Of a DNA stretch of 37,753 bases, positions 22,670 through 31,425 are shown in pieces. The translations under genes and the position numbers were made by a program. Origin of the DNA: a virus; IMG/VR virus record IMGVR_UViG_3300047586_000368, positions 1-37,753 of that record; one strand, written 5' to 3'. Each line of letters opens with the position of its first letter. Positions within the stretch are counted from its first letter, which is position 1. The notes under the pieces are model-generated. The model did no database searches, was not told the DNA's origin, and saw nothing but the letters and a program-made list of their open reading frames with translations.

Positions 22670-23410
22670 TCAGGACACAAATGGCGCGTAGTGGTCGGCG
22701 TCGGCGCCGAGCCAGATCCGGAGTCGTGCGAGATCAGGGGCGTCCTCCATTCCAGGGAAGTCCGGCCTGTGACCTGAACCGATTCCGGCCCGCCCCGGCA
22801 TCCCCTTGATCCCGACCGCGAGCGGGTGGTCATCGGGCGTCGTAAAGATCCGTCGGTTGCCGCGCCAGGTTTGCCAGAGTGTCATGTCAACGAACGGGGT
22901 TTTCGACTGGTCCAGGATGGAGGCGAAGAACGCGACCGCCTGAAGCGTCACTCCGGTCTGGCACAGGCTCGCGTGGCCGGCGTTGTGCATATAGGCCCAT
23001 CGCCTCGTCTTGAGGTTGTAATAGTGAGGGTTGCCCTCTCCCACCAGCGGATCGGCGTCGAGCAAGCGCGACATAGTCGCCAGGTATTCCGGGCCGTACC
23101 AGTCATCGTCCTCGATGAACAGAATCTTTGACCCGCGGATCGGAAGCAAGAGTGCGAGGCGCAGGTTCCTAACCAGCGTGTGACCCTCGCCCGGCTCCGG
23201 CAGGCGCCGGACGTGTTCCTGGTTGAGCGTGGTGAGCGTCGGCGCCGCGCCGTCGTCCACGACGATCCATTGCGCCACGTCGAGCCACGCCGTCTGCCGC
23301 CTCATCCACCGCTCACAGAGCGCGAACGCCTGGGCCCGGTCGCCGGTGGGCGTGATGAGCGTCAAGGTCGCCTCGGCGGAGGCGGGGCGCGGGGAATCAG
23401 CCAGGCTCAT
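22670..23410 (-). CDS. GT-A type glycosyltransferase
   Basis: 246 residues from ATG 23410, chosen because it overlaps the terminase stop by ATGA. The N-terminal TLITPTGDRAQ plus WIVVDDG (about 50-54) is the nucleotide-sugar-binding start of a family-2-like GT-A fold, and LFIEDDDWYGPEYL (about 97-110) carries the DxD metal motif. No membrane segment, so it is cytoplasmic. Gene order (between terminase and head genes) is unusual for lambda-like phages, and direct repeats flank the gene, suggesting an inserted cassette. It might glycosylate a virion protein, the host surface or modified DNA; sequence alone does not decide. Confidence 0.8.
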   Translation of the reverse strand: MSLADSPRPASAEATLTLITPTGDRAQAFALCERWMRRQTAWLDVAQWIVVDDGAAPTLTTLNQEHVRRLPEPGEGHTLVRNLRLALLLPIRGSKILFIEDDDWYGPEYLATMSRLLDADPLVGEGNPHYYNLKTRRWAYMHNAGHASLCQTGVTLQAVAFFASILDQSKTPFVDMTLWQTWRGNRRIFTTPDDHPLAVGIKGMPGRAGIGSGHRPDFPGMEDAPDLARLRIWLGADADHYAPFVS

Positions 23411-23425
23411 CGGCCGAAAGGCGTG
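23405..23425. repeat. Right copy of 21-bp direct repeat flanking the glycosyltransferase
   Basis: Exact match to 22626-22646. This copy holds the native 3' end of the terminase gene and the ATG used by the glycosyltransferase. Confidence 0.8.
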
Positions 23426-25488
23426 GGACGCCATGGGTCTCTCCTTTCCCGGGTAGACTTGGGGGCTTCGGCGGCGCGGCGGGCCTCCTCGAGCTGGGCG
23501 GCGCGGAACTGCTCGTATTGTTCGAGCGTCGGCAGCAGGTTGACCTGGGCCATGTAGGCGGCGGCCGCCTGGTAGACCTCGCAGTCCCAGAGGTCGATGC
23601 GGGAACCTTCCTGCTTGGGTTTCCAGACCTCCTTCATCGCGGCGCCGCGACCTTCGACGACCTTGGCCACGCCGGCCAGGTGATGGTTGTATTCCGGGTC
23701 GTCGCGCTGGTTCAGGAACCAGATCTCCGGCCGCTTGTCGTCGGCCGTCGTGCCCTGTGAGGCCTGGGAGGCCAGGACATCGGCGAAGTGGCCGGTGTCG
23801 AGATAGGTCAGGGGGATGTGCCGTCGGCCTGCGGCGGGGTTTTTATGGGTCGGCTCGTCATCGAGCCAGCCCTTGCCCCGCCAAATGAACATCCCCGGCC
23901 GCGGCTGCGAGGCGCCTTTGATGGCGCGGACGCGGAGTTGCCGCGGCAGCGTCCACGTGTAGACCTGCATCGTTCGGGAGGCGCGATCCCCCTCGAGCCG
24001 GGTGCCGCCCGAATCAATCAGGACCAGTTCGGCTACCAGCGGAGCATAGGGCGGTTGACCGGTGGCCGGGTCCGGGGCGAACGACCACGCCTGGCCGAAG
24101 CAGATCCGGTCGAGCTCCTCGAACGTCTCGACTCGGCCGTGCCAGATGCGGGCCGATCGCATCTCGGGGCCCCAGGCGCGGACGACGATCCAGAAATGAT
24201 CGTGCTGCGTGTCGATCGTGATGAGCACCTTCGCCGTCCAGGGCGGCAGCAGGCCCTCGAGGAGCGGCGAGCGACGGCTCTTCTCGCTGTAGAAGTCGGC
24301 GTCGGTCCGGGCCACCTGGAGTTCGAACGGGGCACCCAGCGTCTGCGTGTGGAAGTCCATCGTCTTCGCGAGGTCCCCCTCGGCCCGCAGGAACTCGGCG
24401 ACGATGTCGCCCCAGGAAATCCACCGGACATAGAAGGGATCGATCTGGAGGCCCAGGCGGGTCCCGGCCGGCCACACAGGGACGGCCTCGGCGTCCTGGA
24501 TGCAGCCGTCGGCGCCGAGCCACGGCGGCAGGGTGCCGTCAACCACGGCGTTCCAGGATATCGGGGCCCCCGAAACCCAGCGGCCGCGGCGAGCCATCTC
24601 GTGCTTAGCCGACTCGTCGATCGTCTTGCCGCAGACGGCACACTCGTACCAGACGGCGCCGGGCTCGCGGAGGACCAGGGCGGCCGCGGCGATCTTGTCC
24701 TTGCCGCGGGCCTTGGGGAGTTTCTGCCATTTCAGGCGGCCGAAGACGAGCCGCTGAAACTTCCCGCAATGCGGGCAGGGCACGTGGTAGGTCAGGATCA
24801 TGTCGGAGGCCTCCACGAGCTGCGTGATTCGGCCGTAGCGATGCGTCGGCGTCGAGGAGTTGATCTGGCAGCGGCGGTCGCCGAAGGTCCGCAGGCGTTT
24901 CTCGGTCAGCGTGACGGCATCGGCCTCCACGCCGCTCCATTGGCGGAACTTATTGACCTCGTCGCACATGACCAGCCGCATGGGGTCCGACGCCGTCGAG
25001 GAAGGCGAGCCGGACCACATGAGATGCAACGTGAACCCGTTGTTGAGGCGGATCTGCCCCTTCTTCATTTCGTGGGCCTTGGCCGGCAGTAGATGTTTCA
25101 GCCGCGACGTCTGGCGAAAGAGCGGGAGCACGCGGTTCTCGACGATCTGCCGGCCCTTCTCGCGATCGGGCAGGGCCAGGCCGACGGGGTCAGGCTCGCA
25201 ATCCGCCAGGAATCCCATCAGATTTCGCAGGGCCTCGGAGACGCCGGCCTGGGCCGGCTTCTGCACGTTGGCCTGGACGACGCCTGGCGTGACAGGCAGA
25301 TCCATGATCGCCCGGAGGTATGGCGCGTTGTCGTTCGACCAGGGGCCTTCGATTGAAGACTGGCCGCGCGGGAGCGATCGATAGAGTTCCGCCCATTGTG
25401 ACGGTTTGATTTCCGGCGGCGGCGGCCAGGCCTGACGCTCTTCGGCATCCCACAGATCGATCTCGGGGGGTGTGGCCACGGCTGTCAT
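23407..25488 (-). CDS. Terminase large subunit, lambda gpA family
   Basis: 693-residue packaging motor of the gpA family. The ATPase part has a deviant P-loop KPAQAGVSE (77-85) as in lambda gpA-type proteins and Walker B RLVMCDEVNK (171-180). A zinc-ribbon insert CPHC...CAVC is at about 250-300. The nuclease part begins near VLITIDTQHDHFWIVVRAWG and includes ELVLIDSGG, with acidic residues for metal binding. It cuts and translocates DNA into proheads with the small subunit encoded just upstream (ATGA overlap). gpA-type terminases usually act at cos sites, so cohesive ends are expected; no cos could be pinpointed. Confidence 0.95.
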   Translation of the reverse strand: MTAVATPPEIDLWDAEERQAWPPPPEIKPSQWAELYRSLPRGQSSIEGPWSNDNAPYLRAIMDLPVTPGVVQANVQKPAQAGVSEALRNLMGFLADCEPDPVGLALPDREKGRQIVENRVLPLFRQTSRLKHLLPAKAHEMKKGQIRLNNGFTLHLMWSGSPSSTASDPMRLVMCDEVNKFRQWSGVEADAVTLTEKRLRTFGDRRCQINSSTPTHRYGRITQLVEASDMILTYHVPCPHCGKFQRLVFGRLKWQKLPKARGKDKIAAAALVLREPGAVWYECAVCGKTIDESAKHEMARRGRWVSGAPISWNAVVDGTLPPWLGADGCIQDAEAVPVWPAGTRLGLQIDPFYVRWISWGDIVAEFLRAEGDLAKTMDFHTQTLGAPFELQVARTDADFYSEKSRRSPLLEGLLPPWTAKVLITIDTQHDHFWIVVRAWGPEMRSARIWHGRVETFEELDRICFGQAWSFAPDPATGQPPYAPLVAELVLIDSGGTRLEGDRASRTMQVYTWTLPRQLRVRAIKGASQPRPGMFIWRGKGWLDDEPTHKNPAAGRRHIPLTYLDTGHFADVLASQASQGTTADDKRPEIWFLNQRDDPEYNHHLAGVAKVVEGRGAAMKEVWKPKQEGSRIDLWDCEVYQAAAAYMAQVNLLPTLEQYEQFRAAQLEEARRAAEAPKSTRERRDPWRPTPFGR

Positions 25489-26069
25489 GGGGCGGTGCCC
25501 TCCGAGGCCTCGGCCACCTCAGCGAGGTCGCCGGCATAGGTGCGACAGAGCGAGGCAAACCGCTGCTTCAGGATGCGGGAGATATCGAGGCGAGGCTTAC
25601 CCTCGAGGGCGGGCGGCAGCATCCGCGCCACGTCGAAGAGATTGGCCTTGAGCGTGTGAATTTGGCGGAGGCGACGCTCGCGGCAGTTGGCGACGTCGTG
25701 AAGTTTGTTCGCGCGCTCGTCGCGAGCAGTGCGGGCGGCCATCACTTTCTCGATCAGCAGCTGGACCTCGGCCTGCAGTTTGAGCTTTATCAAGTCGCCC
25801 AGTGCATGCGGTTGGCCGTCCAGGACTTTCTTCTTGGCCTCCTCCCAGGCGCCGGCGGGGTTCGGCGAGAGGACGAGTTCGGACCAAGCCTTGACCTTGG
25901 CCACGTGCCAGGGCGGCATGCGAGGGAAAGGCCAATCAGGGCGTTGCAGCCATGCGCTGACCGTGGAGACCGATCGATTGACGCGGCGGGCTAATTCGCG
26001 GAGGGACTTGGCGTTCTCTGGGAGCGTCTTGGCGACCTTATGCGGACGTTTCTTGATATGTGATGCCAC
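25485..26069 (-). CDS. Terminase small subunit
   Basis: 194 residues, GTG start. An N-terminal HTH, SLRELARRVNRSVSTVSAWL, lies at about residues 21-40, followed by long helices rich in Lys/Arg/Gln (about 75-140), consistent with a Nu1-like DNA-recognition subunit. It directly precedes and overlaps the large subunit. The 148-bp gap upstream (26070-26217) shows no gene and could hold cos or a promoter. Confidence 0.82.
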   Translation of the reverse strand: MASHIKKRPHKVAKTLPENAKSLRELARRVNRSVSTVSAWLQRPDWPFPRMPPWHVAKVKAWSELVLSPNPAGAWEEAKKKVLDGQPHALGDLIKLKLQAEVQLLIEKVMAARTARDERANKLHDVANCRERRLRQIHTLKANLFDVARMLPPALEGKPRLDISRILKQRFASLCRTYAGDLAEVAEASEGTAP

Positions 26070-26217
26070 ACGTTAGCGCCTGGCGCCGATTGCTCAGCCT
26101 TCGCCCGTTCGCCTGTTCGCCCCTAAAATGCCAATCCAGATTTCTGCGAAGCGCGGGCCTCGGTATACCCGCTTCTTCGCCATCCCCTGGCAGGACCCCT
26201 AGCCGGACGGGAGGCGA

Positions 26218-28110
26218 TCAGACACGAATGACCCCTGCGGACCCCGTGGCGACGAGCGTCCCGGCCTGCCCGAGGATGGTCACTCCCAGGAGGATGTCTC
26301 CCGCACGAGCGAGCACGGCAGCCTGGTCTATTTCCAACTGTTCAGCCGCCTCTCTCGATTCCGCCGCCGCGAAGTCATACGTGCCGGCCTGGCCGAGGAT
26401 CGTCGTGTCGTCCTTGATCGAGGCTGCGGCGGCAAGCACCACACCCTGGTCGGTGACTAGTTGGCCGGCCGCCGCTGCTTCTTCGGCTGCTACGAAGTCG
26501 AACGTGCCGGCTTGGCCAAGTATGGTTGCATCATCTTTGATTGATGCCGCTGCCGCCAGGACAACGCCTTGGTCCGTCGACAACTGTTCGGCCTTGCTCG
26601 TCGCGGTGGTGGGGTAGGAGCCGGCCTTCGTCAAGATGGTATGCCCCGTGACGATGAACGTCTTCTGCGCATCCACGGCGGCCTGGTCGGCCGCCAGCTG
26701 TTCGGCCTTGCTCGTGGCCGTCGTCGGGTACGACCCGGCCTTCGTGAGGATGGTGGTGCCGATGACGATGTTCGCCTTCTCGGCGTCCACGGCGGCCTTG
26801 TCCGTCACGAGTTGCCCGGCTGCCGCTGCGGCTTCCGCTGCCGTGAAATCATAGAGGCCGGCCTGTCCGAGGATCGTCGCGTCGTCTTTGATGGACCCTG
26901 CCGCCGCGAGGACAACGCCCTGATCCGTCGCCAACTGAGCCGCCTGGCTCGTGGCCGTGGTGGGATAGGTCCCCGTGGTGGCGTCCACGTCCACTCCATC
27001 CTTGACGTCCGTGGCAGCCGGGATGTGGGCCGTGCCGGTCCGCGCCGCCGTGTCGTAGGAGGTGCCGTTACGCACGTCGGTTGCCGCGGGCGACACCATC
27101 GTGGAAGTCACCTTGTTCGTGCCGGTCATGGTGTACGCATTCGGCGCAAAGGTGCAGTTGAAAACAGCGTGCGCAACGGGATCATGCACGTCGATCACCG
27201 TCTCGGCCGGAGAACCGCCGGAGTTGAAGTCTATCGAGCCCCCGCCGAACGTCGTGTTCGCGGCGAGGAATACGGTCGCTCCAAAGTGACCCGCCTGGGC
27301 GTGGTCGGACGCAAACACCACCCCCGCACCGATGTGGATTTGAGCGGCGGCCAGCGACGGGTCCGACTCCGCCACCCTGCCAGCCCACGAGTGCTCGTTG
27401 AATCGGGCGTTCGCGCCCACCGTGCCACACTGCACGAACACATCGTCGTTGAAGACCGCGTTAGTCCCGATGATGCACGCGTCGCAGATTCGCACATTCC
27501 CTGCACCCGCCGCCGAGTTGCTGAACGTGGCGTAGTTGCCAACAGTAGTATGGCCGAGGATGGAGATATGCACGATGGCCGCGTCGGACGAGTCCCAGGA
27601 GAGGTAATCACCGATGGTTCCCTCCAGGAACGAATCGATGGCCGTCAGGTGATTCCCGATGACGCCGGTGGGCATGTTCCGCGAACCCAACATGCTCACG
27701 TGGTCGCCAAGCGTGCCGTAGTTGGTGCCTTCATACGTGAACACAACGGTCGCCCCGTTCAGGGCCACACCGCCCCAGCCTTGTTCTTTGGGGAAGTCCA
27801 GAAGGTACTTCGCAGGACGCCCCACCCTAAGTGTGCCGTCGGCCGCGATGGTGATGGCCGCTGTGATGGTGGGCGCCAAGGTGCCTTTATCACCGAATCC
27901 TGTGGAGTCGTAACCCGCAAGCGTCATCGTCGGAGCAGCGGTATCAGGAGGAATGGCACTCGCGGGTGACGCGGCACCTAAAACATACACATAGTCTCCG
28001 TCCGTCGGCGCTCTCCCTGCCTGCTGCGTATGAGCCGCGTCGGTCCACCAGTTGCCCGTGACCGTGTTCCAGTGGGCGTCCGCCCCGGATTTGTACCAAT
28101 AGATATTCAT
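26218..28110 (-). CDS. Tail fibre-like protein with C-terminal repeats
   Basis: 630 residues. The N-terminus (MNIYWYKSGADAHWNTVTGNW) opens a Gly/Ala/Thr-rich beta-solenoid-like region (about 30-340). From about residue 345 a series of modules follows: ATDVRNGTSYD, ATDVKDGVDVDATTG, then repeated blocks of the kind QLATDQGVVLAAAASIKDD + ILGQAGTYDF, alternating with AVDAQKT...ILTKAGSYPTTATSKAEQL. This fits a trimeric fibre shaft built by repeat duplication. It sits upstream of the terminase genes, away from the other tail genes. ATGA overlap with the preceding gene. Confidence 0.75.
   Translation of the reverse strand: MNIYWYKSGADAHWNTVTGNWWTDAAHTQQAGRAPTDGDYVYVLGAASPASAIPPDTAAPTMTLAGYDSTGFGDKGTLAPTITAAITIAADGTLRVGRPAKYLLDFPKEQGWGGVALNGATVVFTYEGTNYGTLGDHVSMLGSRNMPTGVIGNHLTAIDSFLEGTIGDYLSWDSSDAAIVHISILGHTTVGNYATFSNSAAGAGNVRICDACIIGTNAVFNDDVFVQCGTVGANARFNEHSWAGRVAESDPSLAAAQIHIGAGVVFASDHAQAGHFGATVFLAANTTFGGGSIDFNSGGSPAETVIDVHDPVAHAVFNCTFAPNAYTMTGTNKVTSTMVSPAATDVRNGTSYDTAARTGTAHIPAATDVKDGVDVDATTGTYPTTATSQAAQLATDQGVVLAAAGSIKDDATILGQAGLYDFTAAEAAAAAGQLVTDKAAVDAEKANIVIGTTILTKAGSYPTTATSKAEQLAADQAAVDAQKTFIVTGHTILTKAGSYPTTATSKAEQLSTDQGVVLAAAASIKDDATILGQAGTFDFVAAEEAAAAGQLVTDQGVVLAAAASIKDDTTILGQAGTYDFAAAESREAAEQLEIDQAAVLARAGDILLGVTILGQAGTLVATGSAGVIRV
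26290..26960 (-). repeat. Degenerate coding repeats in the fibre gene
   Basis: About six related blocks of roughly 100-110 bp encode the pattern QL-x-x-D-x-AAVxAxxxxIxxxxTILxxAGxY. Neighbouring blocks share long identical stretches of DNA, pointing to recent duplication. Borders are approximate. Confidence 0.7.
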
Positions 28111-28499
28111 GGCTTCACCGCCTCTTCCGACGCCGCCTGCGCAGCCGCGGCCACCTTGGTCACAATCAATTCCTTCGCCGTGGCCGTCTGCGTTGACCAG
28201 TCCGCCGTCGGACCGTCAACGAGGGCGCCACTCTGGAGCGCCTCCGCGATGGCCTCCGCCGCGACAGTCGTCTTCGCCTCGACGGTGTCCAGCGCCGCAG
28301 CCAGCCCGCCCTTTACGTGGGGGTGGGCCAGGTCCAGCGGGAGCAGCCCGTCCGCGATGTCCTCGGCCACGTCCACCAGGTCGGGCCGCGCCGCGCGAAT
28401 CCCAACAGCCTCCCGCAGCCGCATGATGGCCTGGACCAGCGTAGCCACCATGACCCGATCCTCCGGCGCGACCTTCGCCAATTCGTCTTCAAATTTCAT
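28107..28499 (-). CDS. Hypothetical virion-region protein
   Basis: 130 residues from ATG 28499, preceded by AGGAG at 8 nt. Helical, acidic, Ala/Val-rich; residues MKFEDELAKVAPEDRVMVATLVQ. No motif recognised. It overlaps the tail fibre start by 4 bp, so a fibre-associated or chaperone role is possible but unproven. The gap 28500-28645 holds only a 21-23-codon open frame that I do not call. Confidence 0.6.
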   Translation of the reverse strand: MKFEDELAKVAPEDRVMVATLVQAIMRLREAVGIRAARPDLVDVAEDIADGLLPLDLAHPHVKGGLAAALDTVEAKTTVAAEAIAEALQSGALVDGPTADWSTQTATAKELIVTKVAAAAQAASEEAVKP

Positions 28500-28645
28500 G
28501 CCTGCACTCCTGTTCCCACCGCGGCGCCCCCGCCACCTGAACGAGTCAGTCCTACCAGGCCGGCAGGCGTCCACCATCCGCCGCCAGAGTCGAGAGATCA
28601 ATCAGCCATTGCAACATGCTCATTCCTTCCTTCTTGAGCCCGCGG

Positions 28646-28879
28646 CTAATCTCGCGTGTACCCAAGCCCCTTGAAGACGCCGAGCACTTCGCTCCACGTC
28701 GGAAACGGCCGGTCGAATTTTCGCTTGTAGGCGTCCATCGCCCGCACAAACTCCAGTTCCTCGAGCGTCAAGTTCCCGGCTTCAGCCCGCCGCCGGACGC
28801 TGCAGGCGTGTTCCCGAATCCGCCGCGTCCTGGTCGATGCCGGCCCTTCGCCGTTCTCGCCAAGCCGGGCATTGGTCAT
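28646..28879 (-). CDS. Small conserved-looking protein
   Basis: 77 residues (ATG 28879; the frame is open 14 codons further). The core LEFVRAMDAYKRKFDRPFPTWSEVLGVFKGLGY resembles small proteins I associate with Planctomycetota genomes and their phages. Basic N-terminus, helical C-terminus, perhaps HTH-like. Function unknown. Confidence 0.6.
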   Translation of the reverse strand: MTNARLGENGEGPASTRTRRIREHACSVRRRAEAGNLTLEELEFVRAMDAYKRKFDRPFPTWSEVLGVFKGLGYTRD

Positions 28880-28924
28880 CTGCCTTTGGGGTTGACCATA
28901 GCATCGTGGTCGGGCAAGCACGCC

Positions 28925-29569
28925 TCAGGCCTTGACGGTGACGTAGACCTTGTCCGCCGCCGTGCCCAGGACGTACAGACCGCACGCGTCGGAGAACTCG
29001 ATGAGATACCCCTTGTCGGCCGGGGCGATTTCGTAGGCCGACGGCGTCGCCGAGTATCCCACGACGACCGAGGCGGCATTGACGCCTCCGCCCACCGCGA
29101 CCGTCTGAGGCTTGACGAAGACGTTCTTGACCGGCCGGGAGAGCACGAGCGCGACCGAGATGTTGGCCGAGTTGCCGATGCTCGTCAATTCGACGTATCC
29201 GCCCAGGCCGGAGGCATTGTCCGCCACGACCGCCTGGTGTCCGACGGCAGCCGCCGCCGTGTGACCGATCAGGGCCGTGCGCGCGGCGTCGGAATAGATC
29301 AGCACATGGCCCGTCGACGCGCCGTCGTCCACGGTCGAAAAATAGACCGTCCGGTCGACCGCACCCAGCCCCAGGATCTGCTCGTAATGGGCGAGGCGGT
29401 TCGAGGGGTCCGTTTCGACAGGCGCGAGGCCGAGCCGCTGGGCGTGGCCGGTCAGGACGAGGACGCCGAGCTCCGTGCCGACGGAGGGTGTTTTCAAGGC
29501 CGTTTCGAGAAGCGGGACGCCGTTCTCGTCCGCCTCCAGGTTTATCGAATGCAGATCCTGCCTGCTCAT
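28925..29569 (-). CDS. Virion-region protein, strand-rich
   Basis: 214 residues. ATG 29569 is placed by AGGAGG 6 nt upstream. Body is Val/Ala/Gly/Thr-rich with repeated short strands and no catalytic residues, consistent with a structural protein. It lies between the membrane and lipoprotein genes and the fibre genes. Confidence 0.62.
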   Translation of the reverse strand: MSRQDLHSINLEADENGVPLLETALKTPSVGTELGVLVLTGHAQRLGLAPVETDPSNRLAHYEQILGLGAVDRTVYFSTVDDGASTGHVLIYSDAARTALIGHTAAAAVGHQAVVADNASGLGGYVELTSIGNSANISVALVLSRPVKNVFVKPQTVAVGGGVNAASVVVGYSATPSAYEIAPADKGYLIEFSDACGLYVLGTAADKVYVTVKA

Positions 29570-29608
29570 ATCCAACCTCCTAAGAGTACACCCCGTCCTT
29601 CAGGCGGA

Positions 29609-29980
29609 TCAGGCACCGGCCTGGCCGGCGGCCTTGTCATTCGGCGGCTTCATCGGACGCAAGGCCTCCTCGAAGCCGAGTGGATTCTTCCACCGCTCCT
29701 CGCGGAGTGCCTGGAGCGCCGCCTTGACGCAGGACGCCACGTCGTCGTTGTTGAGATTTGATGTGTAGGCGTCGCCGCCGGCCGTCAACTGGCCCGAGGC
29801 ACACTGCAACCGGGCCGTGCGACGGACGAGCGTGCCGCTGCCCCAGGCGTCCACCAGCCGGGCCGGGCCGTGGCGGATCAGGCGATAGGTGTAGATCGCA
29901 GGCCGGGCCAGCACGAGGGCCAGTATGCCACCGCAAGCGAGCAGCCCCAGAAGGTAGAGGGTGGTCGTGGATTCGTTCAC
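29609..29980 (-). CDS. Membrane protein, 123 aa
   Basis: One N-terminal membrane segment (LYLLGLLACGGILALVLA) followed by a basic juxtamembrane stretch and a soluble C-terminal part (LQCASGQLTAGGDAYTSNLNNDD). It follows a lipoprotein with membrane spans, so a role in lysis or envelope modification is plausible. No family recognised. Confidence 0.6.
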   Translation of the reverse strand: MNESTTTLYLLGLLACGGILALVLARPAIYTYRLIRHGPARLVDAWGSGTLVRRTARLQCASGQLTAGGDAYTSNLNNDDVASCVKAALQALREERWKNPLGFEEALRPMKPPNDKAAGQAGA

Positions 29981-29992
29981 GGCTTGTCTCCT

Positions 29993-31036
29993 TCAGGGTT
30001 CGTTGGCGGCCTGGACCTTGTTCACGGCCGCCCTGGTCGCATCGTCGCCCTGGGCCGAGTCCTGGGCCTGACCGAAGAGGCGGACGACCGTGTCCTTAGC
30101 CTTCGCCACGTCCGGGTTCTTGGCGGCAACTTCGTTCAGGAGCGCCTGGAAGTTCACGCCGCCCTGGATCACCTGGGTCTGCCCTCGGTTCAGCACGCCG
30201 GTCTTCCACGCCCAGATGATGCCCACGACGAGGATCCCGCCGGCGGTGATGGCGATGGCCCATCCGATTTCGTTGGCCAGGCGATCCAGGCCGACGGCGA
30301 GGCCGGCCGATATCACGGCCGCGACCGCTCCGCCGATGCCCGCCTTGCCGAAACTCCAGACGATGGTCCCGGCCACGCAGATCCCCGCGGCAATCACGCA
30401 CGCGCCCACGAGTCCCATCAATACCCAGTGCATCCCGCTGGCAGCGTTCTCCTCGGCCACCACGCGGCCTTGATGCTCCTGGTCAAAAGCCTCGGCGGCC
30501 GCGCGGGCCAGTTCCGGCGTCGGCGCATTCGCCTTGTCGGGGGCTACCGCTGCGAGAGCCGTGCGAATTTCACCGTCAGCCTGGACCAGTTTTCCGTTCT
30601 GCGTGGCCATCACCTTCACCTGGGCTTCGGCCGCCGTCAGTTTCGGGATGAGGTCGGTGCGGATCTGCTGGGCCACGGTCGCTATGCCTGCGAAGTACTG
30701 CTGGGCGGAAACGAGGTCCGGAAGGACCCGGTTATCGAGCACCGCCATGTAGGCCAGGAGGCGCTGCGCCAGCGCCGACTCCTGGGACGAGAGTTGCGGG
30801 ACAACCGCCTTGACGCCCGCGCTCGTCTCCTGGACGCCCTGCTTGGCGGACTCGATCCGGGCCGTGCCCTGGTCGGAGTTTGCCGCGAGGGTCGTCGCGG
30901 CCGTGCCGGCGCCCTCGACGACAGGCCCCATCTGCGGAGTAGGCGCCGCCGTGATCGCGGGGTTCCCGGAGTGGCCTCGAAGGTTGCACCCCGCCAGGAG
31001 GACGACCGCCAGCAGCAGAGCGGTCAGCGTTTTCAC
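29993..31036 (-). CDS. Large lipoprotein with coiled coil and membrane spans
   Basis: 347 residues. Signal peptide with lipobox LAGC (Cys17), a long helical coiled-coil region (about 45-185), then two or three hydrophobic spans between about 205 and 280 (WVLMGLVGACVIAAGICVAG, AVAAVISAGLAVGL, IAITAGGILVVGIIWAW) and a soluble tail. A lipoprotein that also spans the membrane could work as a unimolecular spanin or holin-spanin-like factor; this is inference from topology. ATGA overlap with the small lipoprotein upstream. Confidence 0.65.
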   Translation of the reverse strand: MKTLTALLLAVVLLAGCNLRGHSGNPAITAAPTPQMGPVVEGAGTAATTLAANSDQGTARIESAKQGVQETSAGVKAVVPQLSSQESALAQRLLAYMAVLDNRVLPDLVSAQQYFAGIATVAQQIRTDLIPKLTAAEAQVKVMATQNGKLVQADGEIRTALAAVAPDKANAPTPELARAAAEAFDQEHQGRVVAEENAASGMHWVLMGLVGACVIAAGICVAGTIVWSFGKAGIGGAVAAVISAGLAVGLDRLANEIGWAIAITAGGILVVGIIWAWKTGVLNRGQTQVIQGGVNFQALLNEVAAKNPDVAKAKDTVVRLFGQAQDSAQGDDATRAAVNKVQAANEP

Positions 31037-31263
31037 AGTTCGCTCCTTAACTTGAGCACCCCGTTCTCGCTTTCGAGGATTCGGATCTTGGCGGCCAGCA
31101 CCCTGTTCTTGCCTTCGAGGAGGATGACGTTCGTTTCGAGGTCCACGCGGCTCATCTTCGCCAGGCCCGCGTATTCGGCCCCGACAACCGCGTGCCGCTC
31201 ACAGCCCGCCATCAAAGCGAGACTGAACGCAAGGCCAAGCCACAACGGGAGTAGAGATTTCAT
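31033..31263 (-). CDS. Small lipoprotein with coiled coil (spanin-like?)
   Basis: 76 residues. Signal peptide with lipobox MAGC, then a leucine-rich coiled coil (LETNVILLEGKNRVLAAKIRILESENGVLKL). First gene of the late block. Lipoprotein plus coiled coil next to a second lipoprotein with membrane spans suggests an envelope-spanning pair, as in Rz/Rz1, though both here carry lipoboxes. A perfect TATAAT ends nine bases before the ATG, with no Shine-Dalgarno, so the message may be leaderless. Confidence 0.65.
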   Translation of the reverse strand: MKSLLPLWLGLAFSLALMAGCERHAVVGAEYAGLAKMSRVDLETNVILLEGKNRVLAAKIRILESENGVLKLRSEL

Positions 31264-31270
31264 GCGGGGG

Positions 31271-31276
31271 CTATTA
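31271..31276 (-). promoter_or_regulatory. Candidate late-operon -10 box (TATAAT)
   Basis: Perfect TATAAT on the minus strand just before the first late gene. No good -35 box is seen 16-18 bp upstream, which suits an activator-dependent late promoter. Confidence 0.45.
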
Positions 31277-31326
31277 TAGACCGGAGATTGGAGGCTGGAC
31301 TTCGAAGGGGAGATCGGCCGGCCCGT

Positions 31327-31368
31327 CATGTCACGCCAGGTTAAGCCATGTCACGCCAGGTCACTGGC
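31327..31368. promoter_or_regulatory. Direct repeats CATGTCACGCCAGGT and adjacent dyad
   Basis: Two exact 15-bp copies start at 31327 and 31347, 20 bp apart (about two helical turns). The second overlaps a dyad GCCAG-GTCA-CTGGC (31355-31368). They lie between the repressor 3' end and the late -10 box, a fitting place for a late regulator. The 162-bp gap holds no gene. Confidence 0.5.
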
Positions 31369-31425
31369 GCGCACGCTGGGCGCAGGGAAAAGGGGAAATT
31401 TTGCTTGACAGAGGGTTGTGGCGAA

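Noticed and set aside
26569-27969. 466-residue plus-strand frame opposite the fibre gene
   Set aside because: Val/Arg/Gly-rich shadow caused by the GC-rich repeats.
28552-28623. Tiny ORF MSMLQWLIDLSTLAADGG
   Set aside because: AAGGAAGG precedes it, but 21-23 codons with no other support are not enough to call.
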